Positions 8,044 through 17,820 are shown, numbered from the stretch's first letter. The stretch is DNA of 64,000 nt from an uncultured Clostridia bacterium (GCA_934149305.1 CAKPEF010000003.1:62001-126000); one strand, 5' to 3'. Notes: generated by a model not told the origin, from the sequence alone. Numbers and translations: made by a program.

Positions 8044-8934
8044 ATGGAAAAAACTTGGAATGCTCCTGTACTTGGAGCTGGCATGTATCCGGTAAACTTC
8101 GTAGGCCAAGCAGCTATAAGTGAGCAGAATACTGGTTGGGAAAGAACGACGGTAAATAAGTGGGATTATAACTACGAAGATGAGAAAGAATTAGACGAAA
8201 AAGAAAAAAGAAAATGGGCAAATGCAGAAACGGAAGATGGAAGTCTTTATGTTTGGATTCCAAGGTATACTTATAGACGGGAGGAGAAATCACATTTAAA
8301 ATTTAGCGACTACGAGGTCAATAGGTATTCTATTAAATTTAGTAACGGTACAGTAGATGATACTTCTGATGGCTTTAAATCGCATCCAGCATTTACTTTT
8401 GGCAAAGAGGAACTCACTGGATTTTGGGTTTCGAAATTCAAGGCAGGTAAAGAAAATGAAAGTGTGAATTACAAATATTTCAAACCTGTTTCAAAGCCGT
8501 TTAAGCAAAAGCTATTCTATTCGAATGATGAGCCATATGAGTTTATAAGAGCATATAACCTAAATAGAACACTCGATTCTCATATGATGAAAACGATTGA
8601 GTATTCGGCTATGAGAATTATTTCTATTAGCATAGGATTTTATGATGTGATACATGGTCTCAATTCATACGAGACTGGTGTATATGGAGTTGACGAAGGA
8701 CATTTTGAAACGCCATTAAAGTATGGATACTTAGCAGCACCTGTAAATACTACATGTAACATATATGGAATATATGATTTCGATACAAGAGATCATGTAT
8801 ATAAAGAGATATTTGTGAATAATGTAGAAGATGCTCCAGAACTTATGAAAGTAGAGAGAAAATATAGAGGTGTTCCTAAGTATTCATATCCTATATCATA
8901 TTATATAGTCTTGGCAATTCCAACAGTAGGCTAA
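8044..8934 (+). CDS. Accessory protein with a 'WIPRYTY' surface-type domain
   Basis: A 296-residue protein without signal peptide or membrane segment. Residues ~45-130 carry KKWANAETEDGSLYVWIPRYTYRREEK...SHPAFTFGKEELTGFWVSKFKAG in outline (shown here in pieces). This block resembles the C-terminal domain of many gut Firmicutes pilin-like or fibre-like surface proteins, where it often reads WVWIPRYAYKI and TGIWVAKFE. The rest (aromatic- and glycine-poor) is not recognised. AAGGAG precedes the start. It is monocistronic with its own promoter and terminator and uses CGG for Arg (8278). A phage or mobile origin is possible; function unknown. Confidence 0.55.
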   Translation: MEKTWNAPVLGAGMYPVNFVGQAAISEQNTGWERTTVNKWDYNYEDEKELDEKEKRKWANAETEDGSLYVWIPRYTYRREEKSHLKFSDYEVNRYSIKFSNGTVDDTSDGFKSHPAFTFGKEELTGFWVSKFKAGKENESVNYKYFKPVSKPFKQKLFYSNDEPYEFIRAYNLNRTLDSHMMKTIEYSAMRIISISIGFYDVIHGLNSYETGVYGVDEGHFETPLKYGYLAAPVNTTCNIYGIYDFDTRDHVYKEIFVNNVEDAPELMKVERKYRGVPKYSYPISYYIVLAIPTVG

Positions 8935-8940
8935 TTTATT

Positions 8941-8974
8941 AAAAGTGCTAAGTGTAAAATCTTAGCACTTTTTT
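8941..8974 (+). terminator. Terminator after the 8044 gene
   Basis: AAAAGTGCTAAG / CTTAGCACTTTT perfect 12-bp stem with T run. Confidence 0.9.
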
Positions 8975-8996
8975 ATGCCTTAATTATTGCTAAAAC

Positions 8997-9025
8997 TTGA
9001 AATTTCTAAGATTATGTGGTATATT
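8997..9025 (+). promoter_or_regulatory. Promoter of the 9084 gene
   Basis: TTGAAA (8997-9002), 17 bp, TATATT (9020-9025). Confidence 0.65.
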
Positions 9026-9083
9026 TTACCTCGAAGAAGCCATTTTAAAATCCCAATATTATAATTAAATTAGGAGGATAGTA

Positions 9084-9395
9084 ATGGGAAGCTATACATC
9101 GGAACTAAAAAAATTGTTTATGGGGTCTATCAAGTATGCGGAGCCACCTGCTTGTATGTTATTGAAAAATGGCGCAGTTATCGAGATAAGAAGAGGTAAT
9201 ATTTCTACTTTTAGAGGAGAAAAAAACTTTGACAGGTATTATGGTTTGGCACTTGTAATGTCCACTGATGAAAGTTTGAAGAGGTTATATAACCTTTTAA
9301 ATGAAGGAGAGCAAAAAGAACTTTGCCTGGCTTGTATTCTCTTAAGAAAAGAATCCGCTAAGCGCACACTCGACTTTTTTAGTGAAATAAACTAA
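9084..9395 (+). CDS. Hypothetical accessory protein
   Basis: A 103-residue soluble protein starting after AGGAGGATA. It begins MGSYTSELKKLFMGSIKYAE and ends in a helical segment (NEGEQKELCLACILLRKESA). No motif is recognised. It is a single-gene unit with its own promoter-like sequence and terminator, in the same block of stand-alone genes as 7531 and 8044. Confidence 0.55.
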   Translation: MGSYTSELKKLFMGSIKYAEPPACMLLKNGAVIEIRRGNISTFRGEKNFDRYYGLALVMSTDESLKRLYNLLNEGEQKELCLACILLRKESAKRTLDFFSEIN

Positions 9396-9398
9396 AAG

Positions 9399-9440
9399 AA
9401 AAACACCAGTAAAGAAGATAATTTCTTGCTGGTGTTTTTG
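9399..9440 (+). terminator. Terminator after the 9084 gene
   Basis: AAAAACACCAG (9399-9409) pairs with CTGGTGTTTTT (9429-9439). Confidence 0.9.
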
Positions 9441-9514
9441 TATATCATATGAATATGTATTTTGTAATTTTTTTGTATTATGATTAGTATAATTAACCTA
9501 GGGAGGTAGGTTAC

Positions 9515-10364
9515 ATGAAATTAGGTATGTGTTTAAGTGGCGGTGGCATTAAGGGAGCTGCTCATATTGGCGTTTTAAAAGCATTTGAAGAACATAATAT
9601 AAAAATAGATATGATTTCAGGAGCTTCTTCACGGAAGTATTGTTGCAACACTGTTTGCAGAGGGGTATTGCGTAAATGACATTTATGATATTTTTAAAAG
9701 CTATGCAAAAAAGATAAAATACTTTGAATATAAAAATATTATAAAACTATTAGGCGGAATTATCTTTAAAGGAGAAATTGCAATAACAGGGCTTTCATCA
9801 GGTAATAAAATAGAAAAATATATAAAAGACTTTAGTGATAAAAAGAATATTCATACGATAACGGATATAGATTTTCCTTTATTTATTAGTAGTGTAAATT
9901 TGACAAGTGGTGATACGTATATTTTTACTTCACAAGGCTTGATAAAAGATAACAAAGTAAAATATTCAAACAAAATAGATATTTCAAAGGCGGTTAGAGC
10001 AAGTTGCAGTTATCCTGGGGTATTTGAGCCATGTAAAATAAATGGAACAGAATTTGTAGATGGAGGAATAAGAGAGAATATACCATGGAGGGTTTTAAAA
10101 TATTATGGAGCAGATAAAGTAGTATCTGTATCTTTTGAAAGTAATGGGCTAAAAGAATGTTGCAAAAATATGTTAAATGTTATAGATTGCTCTTTTGATT
10201 ATGCAATGCAAGAGTTAAAAGAATATGAACTTTATGGAAACACAGAGGTCATAGAAGTTGAAACTGAAAAAATAAATTTATTAGATGCGAGTAAGATTGA
10301 TGAACTCTATGAAATTGGTTATAGAGCTGGAAAAGGGTATATAAAAAGTAATTTCAAAATTTAG
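9515..10364 (+). CDS. Patatin-like phospholipase, with a +1 C at 9632
   Basis: A serine/aspartate-dyad lipid acyl hydrolase. The start follows GGGAGGTAGG. The first 39 codons give MKLGMCLSGGGIKGAAHIGV (oxyanion G-G-G-x-K-G) up to GASS. An extra C at 9632 precedes GGA; after skipping it the nucleophile elbow GASSGS is completed and the frame runs to 10364, including the catalytic D-G-G (FVDGGIRENIPW). Total ~282 residues, normal for bacterial patatins. Unshifted, the frame stops after ~15 codons. It could act on membrane lipids; substrate unknown. Confidence 0.85.
9632..9635 (+). other. Candidate recoding site C-GGA (patatin)
   Basis: TCA-C-GGA, in the codon of the GxSxG glycine, so the catalytic motif itself depends on the shift. 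Confidence 0.65.
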
Positions 10365-10447
10365 TTGAATGTAATAAAGGACTAGTATATAATGGTTGTA
10401 GTGACTTAGGATAAATAAAGTTAGATGTTTTATTGGAGGATTGTTTA

Positions 10448-10948
10448 ATGAATGAAAATATAATATCTAGAAACTTTGAAACAGCTAGAAAAATGAAATG
10501 TTATCAAAAAGAAAATATCGTATATGGAACTGTGAAGAGCATAAAGCCTTATGGAGCATTTATTGAAGTTTCAAAAAATGTCGTTGGACTTTTACATATA
10601 AATGATATATCAAATTCGAGAATAAATAGACCAGAAGACAGATTAAGGATAGGAAGCAAAATAAAAGCTAAGGTTAAAAATTATGATTCAAATACAGGCC
10701 GCCTAGTGTTAACAACGAAAGAATTGTATGGTACATGGGAAGAAAATATAAAAGACTTTAAAGAAAATACAATAGTAAAAGGAATAGTTAGAAATAAAGA
10801 CAAATATGGTGTGTTCGTAGAGCTTAAGCCTAACCTTGTCGGTTTGGCAGAATATAAAGGCTATGTTTCATACGGGGATAAAGTTAATGTTTTTATTAAG
10901 AAAATCTCTGAAGAAACAAAAAAGGTTAAACTAGTTATTGTAGATTAA
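10448..10948 (+). CDS. S1 RNA-binding domain protein
   Basis: About 166 residues with two S1/OB-fold domains. The first (~20-95) has GTVKSIKPYGAFIEVSKNVVGLLHINDI followed by a basic strand and VLTTKE; the second (~110-160) has GIVRNKDKYGVFVELKPNLVGLAEY. The start at 10448 is set by GGAGGA 7 bases upstream. Such proteins bind structured or single-stranded RNA, often on ribosomes (YugI/ribosomal S1-like). Stand-alone between patatin and the replication-relaxation-like gene. Confidence 0.85.
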   Translation: MNENIISRNFETARKMKCYQKENIVYGTVKSIKPYGAFIEVSKNVVGLLHINDISNSRINRPEDRLRIGSKIKAKVKNYDSNTGRLVLTTKELYGTWEENIKDFKENTIVKGIVRNKDKYGVFVELKPNLVGLAEYKGYVSYGDKVNVFIKKISEETKKVKLVIVD

Positions 10949-10973
10949 CTTTTAATTAAAAGGAGGAAGAAAA

Positions 10974-11918
10974 ATGATAGAAGATAACGCTATTAAAGCA
11001 CCAAAATCGCCGTTTGCGATGAGGGAGAATGAAATCAAGGTTTTTGATGGTAAAGATGGATATGCCTCAATTGATCAGGTCGTATTTAAAATCAACATGG
11101 GGTATATAAATGAATTGCATTTTCAGATAATGGAAATAATTAACGAGTTTGAGTTTATTACATCGAGACAAATATTCCAAATGCTAGCAATTAAAGGAAT
11201 TGAAATAAAATCTCAAGATAAACTTAACAAAAAATTAGAAGACATGATAAAAAGCAAAATTATAACAAGATACTATTTTTCTAGTGATGAGGGAAAGGGT
11301 ATATATCGTGTATATTGCTTAGATAAAGTAGCAAAATATCTTTTGAATTCTAGAGGAATAAAGACGAATTGGCAACCAACAGATAACACAAAACCAGTTT
11401 ATATGCTAAAAAGAAGACTTGCTGGAAATCAAGTAATAATCGCATATATGCAAAAAGTAGCAGCATTTAAGAGTTTTAATATTTCTCCAATGATGTTTGC
11501 CAAAAGACAAAATATAAAATTCCAACCATCTGGCGGTGGTGTAACACTATTAAAAAACGACATAAAAGTTGATTTCGTTTTTGAAGTTGTTAGAAGAAAT
11601 CCAGGTTGGGAAGAAAAGTTCATGGAAAAGATCAAATTATTTGAAGAATTCTACATGAATTATCAAGCAAAAGATTGTGGCTTTGACAAAAAGCCTCAAC
11701 TAGTCATAATTGGTGAAGATGATGAGCATTTAATTGAAATCTTTAAGGCGATAAAAAAGGTAAAAGCAGAATTTAATGGAATTGAAGTATATTATTCAAC
11801 AGATTTAAGACAATTAGAAAACGATATAGACAAAACTTTAATTGCATTCAAACAAGACACAGAAACAGGTAGATATAGAATGGAAATGCAACAAATACCT
11901 TTACTTTCAAGCAAATAG
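10974..11918 (+). CDS. Replication-relaxation-like winged-helix protein
   Basis: 314 residues. The N-terminal third carries a winged-helix pattern (FITSRQIFQMLAIKG, then a strand pair ending YRVYCLDKVAKYLL), and the centre has the D-x-x-F/V-E-V-x-R motif of the replication-relaxation family (IKVDFVFEVVRRNPGWEEK...). In this family the domain is found in plasmid and conjugative elements, often near VirD4-type coupling ATPases. A VirD4-type gene lies 1.1 kb away (13028, minus strand), with galE in between. Strong AGGAGG site. Function probably DNA binding; exact role unknown. Confidence 0.6.
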   Translation: MIEDNAIKAPKSPFAMRENEIKVFDGKDGYASIDQVVFKINMGYINELHFQIMEIINEFEFITSRQIFQMLAIKGIEIKSQDKLNKKLEDMIKSKIITRYYFSSDEGKGIYRVYCLDKVAKYLLNSRGIKTNWQPTDNTKPVYMLKRRLAGNQVIIAYMQKVAAFKSFNISPMMFAKRQNIKFQPSGGGVTLLKNDIKVDFVFEVVRRNPGWEEKFMEKIKLFEEFYMNYQAKDCGFDKKPQLVIIGEDDEHLIEIFKAIKKVKAEFNGIEVYYSTDLRQLENDIDKTLIAFKQDTETGRYRMEMQQIPLLSSK

Positions 11919-11992
11919 TAATAATAAAAGCAATATACAATTGCTAAACGATAATGTAAATTGACTTATTTCATATAAGAGGAGGATTAAAA

Positions 11993-12982
11993 ATGAAAAT
12001 TTTATTAACTGGTGGAGCAGGATATATAGGTTCACATACGGCAGTTGAGCTGTTAGAAGCTGGACATGATGTTGTAATAGGTGACAATTTTGTAAATAGC
12101 AAACCTGAGGTTTTAGAAAAAATAAAAGAGATTACACATAAAGATTTTAAATTTTATGAAACAGATTTTACTGTTAAAGAGCAGGTTGAAGAGATATTTA
12201 AAAACGAAGATATCGATGTTGTAGTACATTTTGCGGGATTAAAGGCTGTTGGAGAGTCTTGCAGTATACCAATTAATTACTATAGAAATAATATAGATAG
12301 CACTCTTACACTTCTAGAAGTGATGAAAAAATATGATGTTAAAAACTTAGTATTTAGTTCATCAGCAACGGTATATGGAATTCCTAAAGAAGTACCGCTA
12401 AGAGAAAACATGCCTACATCTTGCACAAACCCATATGGCTGGACAAAACTTATGAATGAACAAATATTAACAGATGTAGCAAAAGCTAATCCAGACTTGT
12501 CTATAGTTTTACTTAGATACTTTAATCCAATAGGGGCACATGAAAGTGGTTTGCTTGGAGAAGATCCAAATGGAATACCAAACAATTTAATGCCATACAT
12601 AACAAAAGTTGCAAAAGGAATATTACCAAACTTAAATGTATTTGGAAATGATTACCCAACAAAGGATGGAACTGGCGTTAGGGACTACATACATGTTGTT
12701 GATTTAGCTAAAGGGCATATAAAAGCAATAGATTATAGTGTGACACATAGAGGGATAGAAACATTCAATTTAGGCACAGGAAAGGGCTACAGTGTATTAG
12801 ATATAGTAAATACATTTGAAAAAGTAAATCATGTAAATGTGCCATATCAAATCGTAGAAAGAAGACCAGGTGACATTGCAGAATGCTATGCAGATCCATC
12901 AAAAGCAGAAAGAGTACTTGGATGGAGAGCAGAAAAAGGACTAGAAGACATGTGCAAGGATGCATGGAACTTTGTTAAATAA
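11993..12982 (+). CDS. galE: UDP-glucose 4-epimerase
   Basis: Interconverts UDP-glucose and UDP-galactose (Leloir pathway; also supplies sugars for surface polymers). 329 residues, the family's usual length. The N-terminal GGAGYIGSH NAD-binding motif, FAGLKAVGESC, the SSSATVYG serine motif, the catalytic Y-x-x-x-K (YGWTK) and the VRDYIHVVDLAKGH motif are all present. Preceded by AGAGGAGG and followed by a strong bidirectional terminator. Confidence 0.97.
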   Translation: MKILLTGGAGYIGSHTAVELLEAGHDVVIGDNFVNSKPEVLEKIKEITHKDFKFYETDFTVKEQVEEIFKNEDIDVVVHFAGLKAVGESCSIPINYYRNNIDSTLTLLEVMKKYDVKNLVFSSSATVYGIPKEVPLRENMPTSCTNPYGWTKLMNEQILTDVAKANPDLSIVLLRYFNPIGAHESGLLGEDPNGIPNNLMPYITKVAKGILPNLNVFGNDYPTKDGTGVRDYIHVVDLAKGHIKAIDYSVTHRGIETFNLGTGKGYSVLDIVNTFEKVNHVNVPYQIVERRPGDIAECYADPSKAERVLGWRAEKGLEDMCKDAWNFVK

Positions 12983-12984
12983 AT

Positions 12985-13029
12985 AAAAAAATATAGCTAA
13001 TCTTCAAAGGAAGATTAGCTATATTTTTT
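12985..13029. terminator. Bidirectional terminator between galE and the VirD4-like gene
   Basis: A 19-bp perfect inverted repeat (A-run + TATAGCTAATCTT) with a 7-nt loop and T runs on both strands; it overlaps the stop of the minus-strand gene. Confidence 0.92.
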
Positions 13030-15547
13030 ACTTATAATTTATAGTTGTTGAATTATTAGATGTAATAGAATTTATATTTATTTCGTTTTTATTACTTGGC
13101 TTTTTTAAAGTTTCAACAACAAAATCATTTATCCCATCATTATCAACATCAATAAAAATCTCGTTTGCATTTGAATTAGTATTATTTTCTTTTATAACAG
13201 CATTAGTGTCAATTACATTATCTCTACTATAAGAAAGTATTTTTGAATCATTATAGTTACCGCCACCAAAGAAACTTGAATTAGCTTCTTCTCTTGAAGA
13301 ACTGTGTTCAAAAGCTCCAAAATCATATGTTGCCATCTTATGTTTGTCATAGTATTTCTTATCAATAAAATCAGTTTTTCCTCTTCCGACAATTGTTTTT
13401 CCAGCCTCATTTTTTGTTTTATATACACATGTCTTAAATGGTAAAGTTGTAAGCTTTCCGGCTTTATAGTAAGGTACATATGCTGTTTCTGCAGCCATCA
13501 AATTAGCTGTAATTTTATCTGCTCCCTCTGATGTTTTAGAATCAGCAAGTATTCTCTTATACTTCCATTTTTTCTTGTTGCCAAGTTCTGCAGCCCAGTA
13601 TTCAGACTCTTCAGCTGTCATATCACCAAATAAGATTTGAGTTTTAGTATTTGTAATGATAACGTCTTTAAAGTAGGCAAGTGATTTATTTTTAGTCAAT
13701 TGTGATAAGTTCTGAATTGTAATTAAAGTACCACAACGATATTTTCTAAATAGAGTAAAGAATGCTTCAGTGTCTTTATTTACATATAGAGGAAACTCAT
13801 CAATGTATATAAAGTGAGGTGTTCTAGTGTCTTCAATTCCAGGTCTTCTAAGAACAGCATCTTTAAATGACAATATAGCGAACATACCAAAAGCCTTTTG
13901 ATGTATTTCACCCAAATCACCTTGTCTAGTACATACTGTAATTATTTGACCATCTTGAAGAGCAGCATCTAAATCTACATTGTTTGTTCTACTACATAAT
14001 ACTCTTTTGATTCCAGGGTTTCTTAAAAAGTTATCAAGCTGGGTAATAGCACCATAAACAAATTTTTCTGTATCTTTTCTACCACTACCAAATGTAGATG
14101 CTATTTCATATCCATGAATATTAACTGGTGGTTTGTAAAAGTTCTTTTCAAAATAGCCAATTAAAGATTTATAATCTTCAGCGAGTTCAGGGTCTTTTTT
14201 TAGTACTTCGCACATTTCTTCTGCCAAATCAAAGTTATTCAAAATAGAAAGCATGTCTTCAAGTGTAGGAACATCACCATTATGCATTCTTGGGTAAACA
14301 AGCTTTAAAAGAATAGCTAAGTTTTCAAAAGCCTGTTGAGTAACATTAGCAAAGAAGACATTATCACCACTTGAATTTTCAGATTCATACATACCTTTTA
14401 AAACAGTAGAAATTATTGCTGCAACTTTTGCTGGGTCTTTACCTATGAATGGATTTATTCCTAGAGTTTCAGGATTCATAGGGTCAATTATATTAACAGG
14501 AATATCATAAGAAGTAGCAACCTTTTGAACTCGTTCAATACAAGCATTATCAGGAGCAACAAGTGTAAAACCTATTCCTCTATAATACATCTTTCCTGTT
14601 TCTGGATCAGTATATTTAAGCATATCACCAACATATTTTTTATATTCACTAACTCTACCATCTCTAGGTTTTAAATAAGATAGTGTAAAGTTGGCATTTA
14701 AAAATTCATTACTGTATGGAACTTCAAGAGTAGCAAGGCCAGCTTGTAAAGCGTTAAAACCTAATTTTTTACTAACTTCTCTAAAAAAGTATTTTCTCTC
14801 TAAGTCCATAGCGCACATAGGCTCAACAATCATAGAAGTTTTACCTGTACCAGTAGCACCTTGTACGAATGTAGCTTCAAATCTTTTCTTTTCAGGAATA
14901 ACTGCAGGTTTACCAGTTTGATCATCTAAACATATGTGAGCATCACACATAAAAGTAGATGGGATTTTCTTCATACTTTTAGCAGTTTGAAGTTTAAATC
15001 CTTTAAAATCTTCAAATGAATCAATCCAATCTTGGTCTGCATCCATAACATCATTAACATAGTAGTCAATGGTTCCTCTAATCGAAAGAAATGGTAGCAA
15101 TAGAGAAGCAGCTCTAATCGCAGAACTAACAGTCTCTGGAAATATAGTGGCAATTCCTTTAAAATTGCCAAAATGCATAAGTGCTATCCATAAAAACTCA
15201 TTAACCCATTGTGCAGCCATTACTATGCAAATAGTTCTGAAAAGAACAGAGTATTTAACATACGCTTTCATAGGAAGCGTAATAGTGTTACACATGGTAG
15301 AAGAACAATAAAAACAATATGCACATACTGTAACAAAAAGAGCAAGTGTATATTTAATTGGTGACCAATATGAAACACATTGACCTGTAAACATCATTAC
15401 TAACAATTCTATAACTCTATCTACTGTAAAATAGACCGCGAGAATAGAGAAAATGTATGTAAAAAAATCATTTAATGTAATCTTAAATGGTTTTAGCAAA
15501 ATGTCATTGATAGGGTCAAGTATTTTTCCTATAATCTTTTTTAACAT
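13028..15547 (-). CDS. VirD4/TraG-type conjugative coupling ATPase
   Basis: About 839 residues starting at MLKKIIGKILDPINDILLKPF; the start at 15547 is preferred because GGAGG lies ~10 bases before it. About four N-terminal membrane segments are followed by Walker A GATGTGKTSMIVEPM (~250) and Walker B FIYIDEFP (~600), the layout of T4SS coupling proteins that feed DNA or protein to a secretion channel. No relaxase, VirB4 or other T4SS gene is in the window. The C-terminus has a calcium-loop-like D-x-D-x-D-G (IDVDNDGINDFVVE). It does not contain any CGG codon. Confidence 0.85.
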   Translation of the reverse strand: MLKKIIGKILDPINDILLKPFKITLNDFFTYIFSILAVYFTVDRVIELLVMMFTGQCVSYWSPIKYTLALFVTVCAYCFYCSSTMCNTITLPMKAYVKYSVLFRTICIVMAAQWVNEFLWIALMHFGNFKGIATIFPETVSSAIRAASLLLPFLSIRGTIDYYVNDVMDADQDWIDSFEDFKGFKLQTAKSMKKIPSTFMCDAHICLDDQTGKPAVIPEKKRFEATFVQGATGTGKTSMIVEPMCAMDLERKYFFREVSKKLGFNALQAGLATLEVPYSNEFLNANFTLSYLKPRDGRVSEYKKYVGDMLKYTDPETGKMYYRGIGFTLVAPDNACIERVQKVATSYDIPVNIIDPMNPETLGINPFIGKDPAKVAAIISTVLKGMYESENSSGDNVFFANVTQQAFENLAILLKLVYPRMHNGDVPTLEDMLSILNNFDLAEEMCEVLKKDPELAEDYKSLIGYFEKNFYKPPVNIHGYEIASTFGSGRKDTEKFVYGAITQLDNFLRNPGIKRVLCSRTNNVDLDAALQDGQIITVCTRQGDLGEIHQKAFGMFAILSFKDAVLRRPGIEDTRTPHFIYIDEFPLYVNKDTEAFFTLFRKYRCGTLITIQNLSQLTKNKSLAYFKDVIITNTKTQILFGDMTAEESEYWAAELGNKKKWKYKRILADSKTSEGADKITANLMAAETAYVPYYKAGKLTTLPFKTCVYKTKNEAGKTIVGRGKTDFIDKKYYDKHKMATYDFGAFEHSSSREEANSSFFGGGNYNDSKILSYSRDNVIDTNAVIKENNTNSNANEIFIDVDNDGINDFVVETLKKPSNKNEININSITSNNSTTINYK

Positions 15548-15683
15548 GCGTTTATTACCTCCAAACATTCATTTTATTGACAAAAGACATCAACTATATT
15601 ATGCTATATTTTAAGCAAAATTTCAAGTCAAATCACTACATTTTATATAAAATTATGTAAATTTACTAAAATGGAGGAAAATT

Positions 15684-16242
15684 ATGGTAGTAATAGTAGG
15701 ACTTCGGAAATCCTGGTGAAAAATATGCTAATACAAGGCACAATGCAGGCTTTATGGTAATTGATGAAATTTCTAAAAAATATAACATAAAAGTTGAAAA
15801 AGAAAATTTTAATGGTTTAATAGGAAAAGGCGAGATAGATGGCGAAAAAGTAATATTGGTAAAGCCACAAACATATATGAATTTAAGCGGTGAATGTGTT
15901 GTTCAAGTGTTAAACTTTTATAAAATAGAACTGTCAGATTTAATAGTAATCTATGATGACATAGATGTTTCACTAGGAAAGATAAAAATAAGGCCAAAGG
16001 GCAGTGCGGGAACGCATAACGGAATGAGAAACATAATAAGTATAATAAAAGATGAGAATTTCCCTAGAATTAGAGTTGGAACAGATAAGCCAACAGAGGG
16101 AATTGCTTTAGCGGACTATGTATTAAAAAAGCTCACAAAAGAAGAAAAAGAAAAGATGGATATGGCTGTAGAAAATGCAGCAAAAGCAACTATAGAAATA
16201 ATAAAAAATGGTTGTGAAAAAGCGATGAATATGTATAATTAG
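15684..16242 (+). CDS. pth: Peptidyl-tRNA hydrolase, with a +1 C at 15705
   Basis: Releases peptidyl-tRNA from stalled ribosomes; normally essential. AATGGAGG precedes ATG. Codons 1-7 read MVVIVGL, then an extra C at 15705 and GGA AAT CCT GGT, restoring MVVIVGLGNPGEKYANTRHN, the Pth signature with its catalytic Asn and His. The resumed frame continues through KPQTYMNLSG, YDDID and GTHNGMRNI to 16242, total ~185 residues, normal for Pth. Unshifted, the frame ends after four codons. The next gene (rng) begins 13 bp downstream. Confidence 0.92.
15705..15708 (+). other. Candidate recoding site C-GGA (pth)
   Basis: CTT-C-GGA-AAT. The conserved GLGNPG motif fixes the position of the shift exactly at this C. 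Confidence 0.75.
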
Positions 16243-16254
16243 TGGGAGTGTAAA

Positions 16255-17421
16255 ATGAACGAGTTAATAATAAATAAAAATAAAGAAAAATCATCAATAG
16301 AAATTGGAGTGCTAGAAGAAAATAATATTTCAGAAATTTATGTGTACGAAGGAAAAAAAGAAAGCATAATAGGTAACATATATTGTGGAATTGTTCAAAA
16401 TGTTGTTGATGGAATGCAAGCAGCGTTTGTGGACATTGGAATTGAAAAAAACACATTCATATCAATAAAAGATGCACTTCCAAAGGTTGATGTTGCTAAA
16501 GAAGAACTTGTCATAGACAAAAATATGTCAGAAATATTAAAAAAGGGAGATAAATTACTAGTACAAGTAAGAAAAGAGCCATCAGAAGAAAAAGGTGCAA
16601 GAATATCTACCCATGTGACATTACCGGGAAATTATATAGTTTTAATGCCTAATACGAATATAATTACGATATCTCAAAAAATAACTGATGAAAATGAAAG
16701 TTCTAGATTAAAAAAGGTTGTAGGCGAATATTTGCCAAAAGGCTTTGGTGCGATAATAAGAACAGATGCGGAAAACATCGCTCCAAACATATTAAAAGTA
16801 GATATTGAAGAGACTGTAAAAAAGTGGAATGAAATAAAAGAAAAATATAAAGAAATGCAAGAGTATGGGATAATATATGATGATCATGACATAACACTAA
16901 AAGCAGCAAGAGACATGATAAATCAAAACACAGAAAAAATATATACAAACGATGAAGAAATATACAAGAAAATGCAAGAAATAGCAAGCATAAAAGAGAA
17001 AAAAATTGAGTTTTTAAATGTAGAAAATATATTCGAAAAGTTTGGGATTTCAGGAAAAGTAGAAAAAGTAGGCGATAGAAAGGTATGGCTTAAGTGTGGT
17101 GGTTACATAGTTATAGACAAAACAGAAGCATTAACAGCAATAGATGTCAACTCTGGAAAATATGTTGGTAATAATAATTTAGAGCAAACAGCACTTAGCG
17201 TAAATACAGAAGCCGCAACCGAAATAATGAAACAGATACGTTTAAAAGATATAGGTGGAATAGTTATAATAGATTACATAGATCTAGAAACTAAAGAAGA
17301 CCAATTAAAAATAATAGAAACAATGAAAAAAGAAGCAAAAAAAGACAGAAGCAAGATAGATATAAAAGGTTACACAAAGCTAAATTTAGTGGAATTAACT
17401 AGAAAAAAGCTCTATATGTAA
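16255..17421 (+). CDS. rng: Ribonuclease E/G family protein, C-terminally short
   Basis: Endoribonuclease that cleaves single-stranded A/U-rich RNA. The S1 domain (~37-120, GNIYCGIVQNVVDGMQAAFVDIG), the 5'-sensor region and DNase I-like catalytic domain are present, with the two metal-binding aspartates in AIDVNSGKYVG and IIDYIDLE. It ends at LVELTRKKLYM (388 residues), just where the family continues into the zinc-link and small domain (CPxCxG), so the dimerisation module is missing. No continuation is visible in any frame after the stop. Follows pth with 12 bp between. Confidence 0.88.
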   Translation: MNELIINKNKEKSSIEIGVLEENNISEIYVYEGKKESIIGNIYCGIVQNVVDGMQAAFVDIGIEKNTFISIKDALPKVDVAKEELVIDKNMSEILKKGDKLLVQVRKEPSEEKGARISTHVTLPGNYIVLMPNTNIITISQKITDENESSRLKKVVGEYLPKGFGAIIRTDAENIAPNILKVDIEETVKKWNEIKEKYKEMQEYGIIYDDHDITLKAARDMINQNTEKIYTNDEEIYKKMQEIASIKEKKIEFLNVENIFEKFGISGKVEKVGDRKVWLKCGGYIVIDKTEALTAIDVNSGKYVGNNNLEQTALSVNTEAATEIMKQIRLKDIGGIVIIDYIDLETKEDQLKIIETMKKEAKKDRSKIDIKGYTKLNLVELTRKKLYM

Positions 17422-17526
17422 AATTTTACTTGTAAAATCCAAGACGATGTGCTATTATATATACGCAGTAAAACTGCCTTGCTCTATACTAGATATAGGG
17501 CCATAAGTCCAAAAGGAGGTGTAAAA

Positions 17527-17808
17527 ATGCAAAATAATTACGAAACAATCATGATAGTTAACTCAAACCTTGAAGAAGCTGTTATAAAAGACACAATTGC
17601 AAAAATTAGTGCTTTAATCAGCGAACATGGTACAGTTGAATCAACTGAAGAATGGGGAAAGAAAAGATTAGCATATCCTATCAAAAAACAAAATGAAGGT
17701 TATTATGTTTTAATCAACTTTAGTAGCAACCCAGAATTTATTAACGAACTTGATAGAATTTATAACATCACTGATGAAGTTATCAAACATATCATAGTTA
17801 AAAAATAA
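17527..17808 (+). CDS. rpsF: 30S ribosomal protein S6
   Basis: 93 residues; the start at 17527 follows AAAGGAGG. MQNNYETIMIVNSNLEE, the WGKKRLAYPIKKQNEGYYVLINF core and the end HIIVKK are typical. First gene of the rpsF-ssb-rpsR operon. A promoter-like TATTAT lies at ~17452 and the ~60-nt leader may fold to bind S6:S18 as in other bacteria, but I could not confirm the motif. Confidence 0.96.
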   Translation: MQNNYETIMIVNSNLEEAVIKDTIAKISALISEHGTVESTEEWGKKRLAYPIKKQNEGYYVLINFSSNPEFINELDRIYNITDEVIKHIIVKK

Positions 17809-17820
17809 GGAGGAACTTAT

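Noticed and set aside
8044..9395. Diversity-generating retroelement cassette
   Set aside because: No reverse transcriptase, no template repeat pair was seen near the WIPRYTY-type gene.
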